Shown here piece by piece: positions 18,144 through 26,620 of a stretch of DNA of 64,000 nucleotides (position 1 is its first letter; the number at the start of each line of letters is the position of its first letter). The notes beneath the pieces were generated by a model that made no database searches, had not been told where the DNA came from, and was given only the letters and a program-made list of their open reading frames with translations. The DNA lies in assembly GCF_004340685.1 (NCBI RefSeq), contig NZ_SLUN01000010.1:78128-142127 (forward strand). The letters are read 5' to 3'. The position numbers were made by a program, and so were the translations under genes. Source of the stretch: Hydrogenispora ethanolica (GTDB lineage Bacteria > Bacillota > UBA4882 > UBA8346).

Positions 18144-19739
18144 TTACCGGCCCGTCAACAAACGGCCGTTTCGGGCCCCGGTCAGTGTTCCGGACTGATT
18201 GGCGATGGCCCCGCCGACCAACACCCATTCGATGCCCGCCGGAAATTGCTCCGGCCGGGTATAGGTGGCCCGGTCCTGAATGGCCGCAGGATCAAAGACG
18301 GTGATATCCGCGGCATAGCCCGGCTCCAACCGGCCCACCGACCGCAAACCCAGCCGTTCTGCCGGCAGCGCGGTCACCTTGCGGACCGCTTCTTCCAGCG
18401 TCAATACCTTTTGCTCCCGCACGTATTTGGCGAAGACTCTGGGGAAGGTGCCGTACAGCCGCGGGTGCGGCAATCCGCCCGCCGAATACAGGGAATCCGA
18501 GATGATGAAGGAATACGGCAGCTTCATGATGCGGATCATATCGTCCTCCGCCATGTGGAAAAAGACGATCGCCACGTTGCCGTCTTCCTCCGCCAAGAGA
18601 TCGAGGGCGGCCGCGGCCGGTTCCGTCCCGCGAATCAAGGCGATCTCCGCGATGCTCTTCCCGACCAGCGACTGATTGGCGGCGCTCCCGACCGAACTCA
18701 CCACCACGCTCTCCCAACCGGTGGAGTAGACCAGGTTATCCCAGTCGACAGCTTCATGATTCAACTCCGCCAGGATGCGGCGGCGTTCCGCCGGATCCCC
18801 CGCCCGTCGAATGGCCCGAGCGACCCCGCCCTCCAAGGCCCAGGGCGGCAGCAGGCTGGTCAGCGTCGAGGAGCCGGCGGTATAGGGATAAACGTCGCAG
18901 GTCACATCCGATCCCCGGCCGCGGGCCTCTTCCAGCAGGCCGATGGCGGCCGCGCAGGTTGCCCCCCAGTTATTCTTGCCGGCGGCTTTCAAATGGCTGA
19001 TATGCAGGGCCACTTCCGCCTGCCCGGCGATGTCCAGCACTTCCCGGATGGACCGCAGCAGGCTGTTTCCCTCGCCGCGCATATGCGCCACCAATAGGGC
19101 GCGATGTTTCTTCAGCACACTGCAGATCTCCACCAGCTCGGAAAGGCTGTAATAATTCTCCGGCACATACATCAGCCCGATCGAAAGTCCGAGGGCGCCG
19201 GCGCTCAATGCCTCGTCCAACAGCGCTTTAACCTTCTCCAGCTCCGGACGGGTCAGGGGGCCGGCCGCAAACCCTTTCACCGCGATCCGGAGCGCGCCGT
19301 TGCCCACATAGCCGCCGACGTGGTGCCCGAACCGCTGGGTTTGCAGTACCGCCAGGTATTCGCCATAGCTCCGCCAGGTCCACTCGCCGGCCAGCCGGCC
19401 CATAATCGGTTCGCTGTAGCTTTGCAACAGCGGCAATCGCTCCGGCTCGACGGGCGCCGCCGAAAAGCCGCAGTTCCCGAAGATTTCCGTCGTGACCCCT
19501 TGCTGAAGCTTGATGGCGCCCGCCGGGTCATTCAATACTTTTAAATCGGCATGGCTGTGCAGATCGATAAATCCGGGCGCGATGACCTTTCCGGTGGCAT
19601 CCAATACGATCCGGGCCGGGGCCGCGAGCTCCCTTTCCAGCCGCGCGATTTTGCCGTCGCGGATTCCGATATCCCCGCGCCAGGCGGGTCCGCCGCCGCT
19701 GTCCACGATGAGGCCGTCACGAATCAGTACGTCCAGCAT
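18144..19739 (-). CDS. N-acyl-D-amino-acid deacylase (D-aminoacylase)
   Basis: A 531-residue amidohydrolase-superfamily enzyme. The metal-binding HSH is in APGFIDLHSHADLKVL; the family-specific Cys ligand is in TEIFGNCGFSAAP; ISHLKAAGKNNWG carries a further His. The C-terminal beta-sandwich residues (GYAADITVFDPAAI) are intact. ATG at MLDVLIRDGL starts 1 nt after the stop of the PLP-enzyme gene, so they are coupled. It should release free D-amino acids from N-acylated forms, supplying the adjacent D-amino-acid PLP enzyme. D-glutamate or D-aspartate specific variants are possible. Confidence 0.88.
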   Translation of the reverse strand: MLDVLIRDGLIVDSGGGPAWRGDIGIRDGKIARLERELAAPARIVLDATGKVIAPGFIDLHSHADLKVLNDPAGAIKLQQGVTTEIFGNCGFSAAPVEPERLPLLQSYSEPIMGRLAGEWTWRSYGEYLAVLQTQRFGHHVGGYVGNGALRIAVKGFAAGPLTRPELEKVKALLDEALSAGALGLSIGLMYVPENYYSLSELVEICSVLKKHRALLVAHMRGEGNSLLRSIREVLDIAGQAEVALHISHLKAAGKNNWGATCAAAIGLLEEARGRGSDVTCDVYPYTAGSSTLTSLLPPWALEGGVARAIRRAGDPAERRRILAELNHEAVDWDNLVYSTGWESVVVSSVGSAANQSLVGKSIAEIALIRGTEPAAAALDLLAEEDGNVAIVFFHMAEDDMIRIMKLPYSFIISDSLYSAGGLPHPRLYGTFPRVFAKYVREQKVLTLEEAVRKVTALPAERLGLRSVGRLEPGYAADITVFDPAAIQDRATYTRPEQFPAGIEWVLVGGAIANQSGTLTGARNGRLLTGR

Positions 19740-19740
19740 G

Positions 19741-20835
19741 TCAAGATACCTTGCCCCGGCCGGCGATGGCGGCCTCGCCCACGATCCGGCCGTCCCTTCG
19801 CAAGTAAAGCTTATCGTGCAGATTGACCGTGGTGCAGACGTGGTTGGGGATGATCGCCAAAACATCGCCCACCCGGATTTCGCCGGCTCCGGGCAGAATG
19901 CTGACGATCCCGTGTTCTTCCGACAGGCGTTCCAGGATCAGCTGGTCATCGCCGACCGTCCGGCCGTAACCTTTTAGATAATAGGGGAATACGCCTTGCG
20001 CGGCGTCGGTGGAAAACGTTTTGTTGCCGCCGTCGACTACCGCATAATCGGCGGCCCGGCTCACCACCGTGGTCAGCACGCTGAGCGCGCAATCCTCTGG
20101 GGAACAGACGCCGAGATTGGCCAGCATCGTATCATTGAACACATACGTGCCCGGCCGGATTTCGGTAACCCCGGGCACTTGGGCCGCATACGCCGCGGTC
20201 GGCGTCGAGCCGACGCTGACATCACGAATGGCGATCCCCGCCTGGCGCAGCTTTTCGGCCAGGTCTACCAGCAAGCGGCCTTCCTCCAGGCCGGCCTTTT
20301 CCCGGTCCAGAGTCGCCTTTCCCTCATAGATCAGGCCCTTGAAAGTGAAGATCCCCGTCAGCCGGATCCCTGAGAACCCGGCGAGCGTTTTGGCGAATTC
20401 CAAGGCTTGCTCATATCCCACCCCGGTCCGATGCATCCCCGTATCCACTTCCAGCCGGACCTCGATGGTCTGACCGTCGGCCAGCGCCGCTTCGGAGAGC
20501 GCCGTAGCCCCGGCGATGCTGTCGACGCCGACAATCAGGCGGATCCGCCGGTTGAGGGCCAAGACCCGCGCGATCTTGCCCGTCCCGATCACCGGGTAGG
20601 CAATGAAGATATCCGACAGACCCTGCTCCGCCATGACCTCGGCCTCGCCCACCTTGGCCACGGTGATGCCGTCGGCCCCCGCCGCCACTTGCAACCGGGC
20701 GATGGCCGGAATCTTATGGGTCTTGGTATGCGGCCGGAGCTTGCAGCCGTTCTTCGCGGCGACTTCGGCCATTCTGGCGATATTGCGTTTCATGATCGCT
20801 TCATCAACGACCAGACACGGCGTTTCCAGGTTCAA
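19741..20835 (-). CDS. D-threonine aldolase / D-serine dehydratase-like PLP enzyme
   Basis: A 364-residue fold-type III PLP enzyme of the alanine-racemase N-terminal/DSD1 family. The PLP lysine region is LRPHTKTHKIPAIA at about residue 40; the C-terminal metal-binding domain carries EEHGIVS and IIPNHVCTTVN, whose His and Cys bind the divalent metal in this family. The chosen start is TTG (MNLETPCLVVDE) with GAAGGTGA 5 nt upstream; a GTG three codons earlier is possible. It should cleave or dehydrate a D-beta-hydroxy amino acid made by the neighbouring deacylase; aldolase versus dehydratase cannot be told from motifs. Confidence 0.83.
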   Translation of the reverse strand: MNLETPCLVVDEAIMKRNIARMAEVAAKNGCKLRPHTKTHKIPAIARLQVAAGADGITVAKVGEAEVMAEQGLSDIFIAYPVIGTGKIARVLALNRRIRLIVGVDSIAGATALSEAALADGQTIEVRLEVDTGMHRTGVGYEQALEFAKTLAGFSGIRLTGIFTFKGLIYEGKATLDREKAGLEEGRLLVDLAEKLRQAGIAIRDVSVGSTPTAAYAAQVPGVTEIRPGTYVFNDTMLANLGVCSPEDCALSVLTTVVSRAADYAVVDGGNKTFSTDAAQGVFPYYLKGYGRTVGDDQLILERLSEEHGIVSILPGAGEIRVGDVLAIIPNHVCTTVNLHDKLYLRRDGRIVGEAAIAGRGKVS

Positions 20836-20862
20836 CCCATTCACCTTCTTTACTTGATCGAC

Positions 20863-21324
20863 TCAATCTTTCAGCTCAAAGACTCCTTCAATCTCGACCG
20901 TGATGTTGCCCGGCAGTTCATTGACGCCAATGGCCGAACGGGCATGCCGTCCCGCTTCGCCGAAGAGATCGACCAGCAGCTGCGAGGCGGCGTTCATGAC
21001 CTTTGGCTGGTCCCCGAACCCCGGCGCGCTGGCCACAAAGCCGAGGATCTTCACCACATTTTTGATGCGGTTGAGGTCCCCGGTATATTGGTGCAAGATG
21101 CTCAGCATGTTCAAGGCCGCGATTCGCGCGCCGTTTTGCGCCGTTTCAATGGAAACATCCGCTCCCGCCTTCCCGGCGACGACCGGGACGCCGTTTTGAG
21201 TCGACCCCTGTCCGGCGGTGAATAACAGGTTTCCGACCTGTTTCACCGGAACGTAGACCCCGCCGAGCGGCGGCGGGGCCGGTAGTTCCAGCTGGAGTTT
21301 TTTGAGATTTTCATAGACACACAT
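20863..21324 (-). CDS. RidA/YjgF-family enamine/imine deaminase-like protein
   Basis: A 153-residue RidA-fold protein, longer than canonical RidA (about 128) and resembling the YjgF-like subgroup annotated beside amino-acid lyases. Diagnostic segments are LLFTAGQGSTQNG, and GRHARSAIGVNELPGNITVE, containing the conserved Arg and Glu of the active site. RidA deaminates reactive 2-aminoacrylate-type intermediates made by PLP lyases; the gene lies 19-28 nt upstream of such an enzyme gene, which supports that role. The ATG follows GGAGCGTGA. Confidence 0.88.
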   Translation of the reverse strand: MCVYENLKKLQLELPAPPPLGGVYVPVKQVGNLLFTAGQGSTQNGVPVVAGKAGADVSIETAQNGARIAALNMLSILHQYTGDLNRIKNVVKILGFVASAPGFGDQPKVMNAASQLLVDLFGEAGRHARSAIGVNELPGNITVEIEGVFELKD

Positions 21325-21389
21325 GGACGATCACGCTCCATCACAAAATAACGGTTTTCTGATTATTATCGGTTCCCCGGGGAATTGTT

Positions 21390-22229
21390 TCAACCCTTGA
21401 CTGCCCCCATGGTCATCCCCTGGATAATCTTCTTGGAGAAGGCCAGGTAGACGACGATCACCGGCAGAATGGCAATTACCATGGCCGCCATCAATTCCGT
21501 ATAAACGCTGGACATCGGTCCGATGAAGTTGGAGAGGCCGATGGGAATGGTCTTGTACATATCGCTGCTGATCAGGACCAGCGCAAAGGGGAACTCGTTC
21601 CACCACTGGAGAAAGCTCAAGATGATCACCGTGGCCACGATCGGCCGGCAGATCGGGAAGATGATCTGAAAAAGCATCCGGGTGTACGGAACGCCGTCAA
21701 TGGTGGCCGCCTCCTCCATCTCGAAGGGGATGGTCTTGATGAAACTCTCAAAAAGGAAGACCGCCATCGGCAACCCCAGCGAGATGTAAGGAAAGAGCAA
21801 CGTCACTCTGGTATTCAAGAGCCCCAGGTGCTTGAACTGGATGAAGAGGGGGATCAATAGGCTGTGGGCCGGGATGAGCATCCCCGACAGAAACATAATG
21901 TACAACAGATTCCTGCCCTTGAATTGGAACCGCGACAGGAAGTACCCGGTCACGAAACTGATCAAAATGATCAGCGCTACCGTTACGCTGGTGGTAAAGA
22001 CGCTGTTAAAAAAGTACTTGTCGATATGCCCGTTGCGCAACGCCGCCGCATAATTCGAAAAGTCCAAGTGGGACGGGAGGGCCACGATGCTCAAGTTGAA
22101 CTCCTGATTGGTCTTGAACGACGAGTAGATGACCCAAATAATCGGAAAGATGCATGAAAGCGACATCAGCATGACGATCAGATTGATAACGATCGCCGCG
22201 GTCCGTTCCAGAATCTTCTGTTTGTTCAT
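21390..22229 (-). CDS. Sugar ABC transporter permease (MalG-like), block 2
   Basis: A 279-residue CUT1 permease with about six membrane helices (LIVMLMSLSCIFPIIWVIYS is the first) and an EAA loop MEEAATIDGVPYTRMLFQII. The start overlaps the MalF-like stop by 4 nt (ATGA). It forms the channel with the gene upstream. The downstream neighbours (RidA, D-amino-acid enzymes) begin 66 nt later in the same direction, so the operon probably continues. Confidence 0.9.
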   Translation of the reverse strand: MNKQKILERTAAIVINLIVMLMSLSCIFPIIWVIYSSFKTNQEFNLSIVALPSHLDFSNYAAALRNGHIDKYFFNSVFTTSVTVALIILISFVTGYFLSRFQFKGRNLLYIMFLSGMLIPAHSLLIPLFIQFKHLGLLNTRVTLLFPYISLGLPMAVFLFESFIKTIPFEMEEAATIDGVPYTRMLFQIIFPICRPIVATVIILSFLQWWNEFPFALVLISSDMYKTIPIGLSNFIGPMSSVYTELMAAMVIAILPVIVVYLAFSKKIIQGMTMGAVKG

Positions 22230-23110
22230 GCCTGCTTCCTTTCCCCCAGCTTCCGGCTGATGAAGATGATGGTCAGGCTCAAAATCAAGATGCCGACCGA
22301 AATGGTACTGCCATAGCCCAGTTTGAATTGCTGGAATGAGGTTTTATAAGCGTATTGGGCCATCACCATGGAGCTGTTCCCCGGCCCGCCGCCCGTCATC
22401 ACATAGATATGGTCGAATACTTTCATATTTCCGGAGATACAGAGCATGACCGCGACTTTAATCGTATCCGAAATCAACGGCGCGATGATATAACGCAACC
22501 GGTTGAAGCCGGTGCAACCGTCAATTTCGGAGACCTCCAGGACCGACTTGTCGATACTCTGCACCGCCGCCATAAAAATGATCAGATATTCCCCGATATA
22601 CTGCCAGATGAGCGGAGCGCTCACCGAAAACATTACAATTTTCGGGTCATCCAGCCACGGCTGGATCAAGGCCTGCAAATGCAGCGCCTTCAGGATCATA
22701 TTTAAGATTCCCAAGTCCTTATTGTAGATCAAGGTCCAGATAAAGCCGACCACAATCGCCGAGAGGACGACCGGGATGAACATCACCGTGCGGTGAAACT
22801 CCTTCAACTTCAACAGTTTCGAAGTGAAAAGCCCGCACAGCAGCAGGGCGAAACCCAATTGCCCGATGATGCATAAGACAATTACAATAATATTATTCTT
22901 AAAGGAATTCCAAAAGTCCGGATCCTTGGCCAGTTCCAGATAGTTCCCCAGCCCGACGAAGCGCATGGCGGCGCCGCCGTTCCAGCTGAAAAAACTGTAC
23001 CGCATCGAAAGCAGCAGCGGCAGAATGACAAAACCGAGAAACAAGGCGACTCCGGGAAATAAGTAGAGGATCAGGACACTCCGTTTGACACGCAATGGAT
23101 TATTGTTCAT
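22226..23110 (-). CDS. Sugar ABC transporter permease (MalF-like), block 2
   Basis: A 294-residue CUT1 permease. TM1 is VLILYLFPGVALFLGFVILP; the EAA loop contains VSEIDGCTGFNRLRYIIAPL. A large hairpin in the 105-nt gap before this gene separates it from the binding-protein gene, a common way to set a high binding-protein to permease ratio. No ATPase gene is present in the window for either sugar transporter. Confidence 0.9.
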   Translation of the reverse strand: MNNNPLRVKRSVLILYLFPGVALFLGFVILPLLLSMRYSFFSWNGGAAMRFVGLGNYLELAKDPDFWNSFKNNIIVIVLCIIGQLGFALLLCGLFTSKLLKLKEFHRTVMFIPVVLSAIVVGFIWTLIYNKDLGILNMILKALHLQALIQPWLDDPKIVMFSVSAPLIWQYIGEYLIIFMAAVQSIDKSVLEVSEIDGCTGFNRLRYIIAPLISDTIKVAVMLCISGNMKVFDHIYVMTGGGPGNSSMVMAQYAYKTSFQQFKLGYGSTISVGILILSLTIIFISRKLGERKQA

Positions 23111-23129
23111 GATTCACCTTTTCATATCG

Positions 23130-23169
23130 GTATCCGATCCCAAAGCGGACTTTGGGACCGGATACCGGT
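23130..23169 (-). other. Long intercistronic hairpin between binding-protein and permease genes
   Basis: CGGTATCCG plus TCCCAAAG pair with CTTTGGGA and CGGATACCG, giving an 18-position stem with one mismatch and a CGGA tetraloop. No T-run follows, so an mRNA-stabilising or processing hairpin protecting the 3' end of the binding-protein message is more likely than a terminator. Confidence 0.7.
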
Positions 23170-23215
23170 AATCGCCGGTTGCAACGCGGAGGCGCAGGAT
23201 GCAACGGGCCGGCCT

Positions 23216-24517
23216 TTATAGCGCTTCTTTTTCGTGCTCGGCCTGGATCCGTTTGGCCAGTTCTTTCGGGGTAATCCCGCCGATTAACATCTGCTGCAGG
23301 CCGCTGTTGATGACATCGATCAACGACGAACTCAGCTGAATATCGTACACCGGCACATACGAGCCTTTATCCACCAGCTCATTATACTGTTTGGCAATGG
23401 GTGTAACCTTGCTGGCATCATATTTGCCGGGTTTGACGGCGGGGAATTTATTAAATTCAGTCATCGCCGCGCCGAATTCCGGACCGGACAATTCCTTCAA
23501 CACTTTGATGGCTGCCGCCCGTTTGGCCCCTTTCAAGTTGTTCATGACAAAAAACACGCTGGCGCCGCCGGACATGGCGGTCGGTTTGCCCTTGCCGCCT
23601 TCCACCGCGGGAATCAGAGCCAACTGGGTCGCTGCCAGGACATCTTTGGGGCAGTCTTTCTGCAAATCGCCGATAGCCCAGGCGCCTTCGATGAACATGG
23701 CCGCTCGCTTATTGTAATAAATCGTCCGTTGTTGCATGTTGTCCAGACTGTTCATGTCGGAGTTGAACGCGCCCATATTGGCCAGATCCGCCAATGCCTG
23801 CAACGACTTTACAAACTCCGGATCAGTGAATTTAGCGCCTTTTCTGTTCTTGGCCTTGAAGAACCAGTCGGTTCCGGTATAGCGGTCGGCGAGAGTGCTC
23901 AAGATGCAGGACTGAGCGACCCATTGTTCCTTGTTGCCGAGAGCGAGGGGCACATAGCCCTTGGCTTTAATCTTGGAGACAGCCGTCTTCAGCTCGGACC
24001 AACTCTTCGGGAATTGAGCGATGCCGCATTCTTTGAAGATTTCCTGGTTATAGAAGATCAGCGAGGTGCTCTTCGAGGTACAGGGAATGCCGTAAATCTT
24101 GCCGTTTTTGGTGATCTTGGTGAATACGCCGGGGAGAAATTGGCTCTTCCATTTGGGATCGGCGTTGATATCCTTGTTGATGGCGCCGATGAGCTTGTTG
24201 CTGATTAACATGTCCAGCAGATCGCCCTTGGCGACATAGAGTTCGGGAAGTTCATTCCCGGCCGCCAGGGTCTTCACTTTGGTATAAAGGGATTGGCTGG
24301 TCAGTGAGTCTTCAACGATTGTGATGTTGGGATTCTGCTTGCGCACCCGGTCCAGGGCCTGACGGAACGCAACGGCCGCGCCGCCCTCGACCGCTTCCAC
24401 CTGATCATGGAGAAAATTCAAGGTTACTTTGGGCGCCGCTTTCTGGCCAAAACCCGGACTGCTGAAGATCCCGACCATCAGCAGCAGCGCCATGACCAAC
24501 GAGCTTACTTTTTTCAT
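23216..24517 (-). CDS. Sugar ABC transporter solute-binding protein, block 2
   Basis: A 433-residue SBP family 1 protein with a signal peptide (MKKVSSLVMALLLMVGIF) and an apparent type I site near GFG-QKAAPK; no lipobox cysteine. The ATG is preceded by AGGAGG. Characteristic segments: AAGNELPELYVAKGDLLDML and KSWSELKTAVSKIKAKGY. It is the first gene of block 2 and is divergent from the yesM2/yesN2 pair, which likely controls it. The substrate is probably a GlcNAc- or mannose-containing oligosaccharide judging from downstream enzymes (inference). Confidence 0.9.
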   Translation of the reverse strand: MKKVSSLVMALLLMVGIFSSPGFGQKAAPKVTLNFLHDQVEAVEGGAAVAFRQALDRVRKQNPNITIVEDSLTSQSLYTKVKTLAAGNELPELYVAKGDLLDMLISNKLIGAINKDINADPKWKSQFLPGVFTKITKNGKIYGIPCTSKSTSLIFYNQEIFKECGIAQFPKSWSELKTAVSKIKAKGYVPLALGNKEQWVAQSCILSTLADRYTGTDWFFKAKNRKGAKFTDPEFVKSLQALADLANMGAFNSDMNSLDNMQQRTIYYNKRAAMFIEGAWAIGDLQKDCPKDVLAATQLALIPAVEGGKGKPTAMSGGASVFFVMNNLKGAKRAAAIKVLKELSGPEFGAAMTEFNKFPAVKPGKYDASKVTPIAKQYNELVDKGSYVPVYDIQLSSSLIDVINSGLQQMLIGGITPKELAKRIQAEHEKEAL

Positions 24518-24728
24518 ACCACCATACCTCCTATTTCTTTTTTGAAACATTCTCATTATAAAGCAGCGCCGGTTGGCTCAAAATCCTAAAAAACTATGAA
24601 AATATCCCAAAAATTCATACAGGATGATCGGCTTCATCCCGTTCGTCCGGTTTCCGATGATCCTTGGCCGGTCAATATCCGAATTTTTATTAACTTATCG
24701 TCAAATTTGGATAAAGTTCCCGTTAGGC

Positions 24729-24757
24729 TTGTAAGTTTTACCGCTGCTTATTATGAT
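24729..24757 (+). promoter_or_regulatory. Candidate sigma-A promoter of yesM2
   Basis: TTGTAA, a 17-nt spacer and TATGAT lie 100 nt upstream of the TTG start of the sensor kinase, in the 340-nt divergent region. Both hexamers match the consensus in at least four of six positions. Confidence 0.6.
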
Positions 24758-24856
24758 ACAATCATCAGGGACAGCCATCTTTATGATATCGGTGGGAAAA
24801 CACCCGTTCCCCGTCCGGCTATTATTGCCATACTGTCCCGTTCAGGAGCTGCTACA

Positions 24857-26620
24857 TTGAATACGCCACGCTTCTTCAGCATCCGTTACAAAATCGCCCT
24901 CTTCTTCCTGGGCGCGGTTTTCGTGCCGCTCGCGGTGATGTCGGCTTTTTATTTCATCCGCTCTTCCCAGATTATCCAGGAGAAATTCAGTCTGTCCAAT
25001 CTGATCAATATCAAGCAGACCGGCTATAACATTGACTTCGTGCTCAAGGACGCCCACCGCCTCTCGCTGGATCTGATCAAAGATCCCACGGTGTATAATT
25101 TCTTGAAGAACGCCGCCCAACCTTCCTTCACGCTGAGCAGCCAATCCCGGATCGCCTTGGAAGGCTGGCTGTACTACCTGGGCCAGGCCAACGCCTATAT
25201 CGATTCCATCTACATCAAAAGCAGCCGCGGCGTCGTCCTGGATACCAAAGGTACCGGCCATCAGCTCCCCGCCGCCTTCGTCGCCGCGGTCCGCCGGCTG
25301 AAAGGCGGATATACCTGGCGGGCCTACGAGCAAACCCATTTTGGCGGCGCCACAACGCCAGTCCTCGCGCTGACCCGTTCGTTGAACGACATGAACAATA
25401 TCACCAAAGAGCTCGGGATCCTGGAGATCAACATCAGCGAGAAGAAACTGGCCAATATCTACAAAAACAACCTGGTGAATTCGGCCGGCGAGTTCTTTCT
25501 GGTGGACGGGGAGAACCGGATCATCTCATCCCTGGACCGGAACCGGCTCTACCGGCCGATGGACGCCGGGATCTTCCGCAAGATCGTCGGCAGCAGCAAG
25601 AAATACGGCTATTTTATCAATACGCTGCGGCAGGGCAAAGTACTGGTCACCTACTACCGGCTGGATAAGACCCAATGGTTTTTAGTGAATTATGTGCCCC
25701 TGGCCGATCTTTTCAAAGAGATCCGCGCCATGCGTTTTCAGATCCTGCCGAGCATGATCCTGAGTTTTCTGGTTTTCTCGTTATTGACGGTCGTCTTCGT
25801 CGAAAAATTTCTCAGCCCGTTGAAGGATGTCCGGAAGGTCATGCACAAGCTGCAGAACGGCAACTTTGACGTCCGCCTGGAGCCGCGGGGCAATGATGAG
25901 ATCGGACTGCTGGGCGCGAGCTTCAACCAGATGTCGGAGAAACTGCGCGATCTGATGAACCAGGTCTATCTGGTGCGGATCAAGCAGAAAGAGGCGGAGC
26001 TCAACGCGCTCCAAGCGCAGATCAACCCCCATTTTCTCTATAACACCCTGGACACCATCTACTGGATGAGCCGGATGGAGAAGGCGCCGGAGACGTCCCA
26101 ATTGATCCAGGCCTTCTCCAAGCTGTTCCGGTTAAGCCTGAATCAGGGCAAGGAATTCACCACGGTCGAGAATGAGCTGGCGCACCTCAACCACTATATT
26201 TTGATCCAGAAGAAACGCTACGAAGAGCTGATCCGCTTCTCGGTCGACGCGGCCGGGGAGACCCTCGGCTTGCCGGTGATCAAGCTGATTCTGCAGCCGT
26301 TGGTCGAAAACGCCATTTATCACGGGATCGAACCCAAGGGGGTTCCGGGCGAGATCCGGATCCGGATCTATCGCGACGCCGACCTGCTCATCTACGAAGT
26401 CAGCGACGACGGCGCCGGAACCGACGCCGCCAAAATCCAGGCGGTGCTGGAGACCCCCCTGGACCAAAAGAGCGGCTTCGGATTCGCGCTGAAGAACGTG
26501 AATGACCGGATCCGCCTGTATTACGGCGATGCTTACGGAATCGTCTTCCAATCCGCCCCCGGCCGCGGAACGACCGTCACCGTCAAGCAACCCATTCGGA
26601 AAGGAGACGCGGAACCGTGA
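24857..26620 (+). CDS. YesM-type sensor histidine kinase (second pair)
   Basis: A 587-residue kinase. The start is set at TTG (MNTPRFFSIRYKIALFF) because AGGAG lies 10 nt upstream and the first membrane segment follows directly; the open frame extends 87 codons further upstream, across the promoter, with sequence unlike the family. TM1 is at about residues 13-34, an extracytoplasmic sensor follows, TM2 is near MILSFLVFSLLTVVFV, then HAMP, QAQINPHFLYNTLDTIYWM with the phospho-acceptor His, and an ATPase domain with QPLVENAIYHGI. It is divergent from the block 2 transporter operon. Confidence 0.9.
   Translation: MNTPRFFSIRYKIALFFLGAVFVPLAVMSAFYFIRSSQIIQEKFSLSNLINIKQTGYNIDFVLKDAHRLSLDLIKDPTVYNFLKNAAQPSFTLSSQSRIALEGWLYYLGQANAYIDSIYIKSSRGVVLDTKGTGHQLPAAFVAAVRRLKGGYTWRAYEQTHFGGATTPVLALTRSLNDMNNITKELGILEINISEKKLANIYKNNLVNSAGEFFLVDGENRIISSLDRNRLYRPMDAGIFRKIVGSSKKYGYFINTLRQGKVLVTYYRLDKTQWFLVNYVPLADLFKEIRAMRFQILPSMILSFLVFSLLTVVFVEKFLSPLKDVRKVMHKLQNGNFDVRLEPRGNDEIGLLGASFNQMSEKLRDLMNQVYLVRIKQKEAELNALQAQINPHFLYNTLDTIYWMSRMEKAPETSQLIQAFSKLFRLSLNQGKEFTTVENELAHLNHYILIQKKRYEELIRFSVDAAGETLGLPVIKLILQPLVENAIYHGIEPKGVPGEIRIRIYRDADLLIYEVSDDGAGTDAAKIQAVLETPLDQKSGFGFALKNVNDRIRLYYGDAYGIVFQSAPGRGTTVTVKQPIRKGDAEP

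Noticed and set aside
24596..24856. N-terminal extension of the second YesM by 87 codons
   Set aside because: It spans a good promoter, has no family similarity, and a TTG with AGGAG upstream matches the expected protein start.
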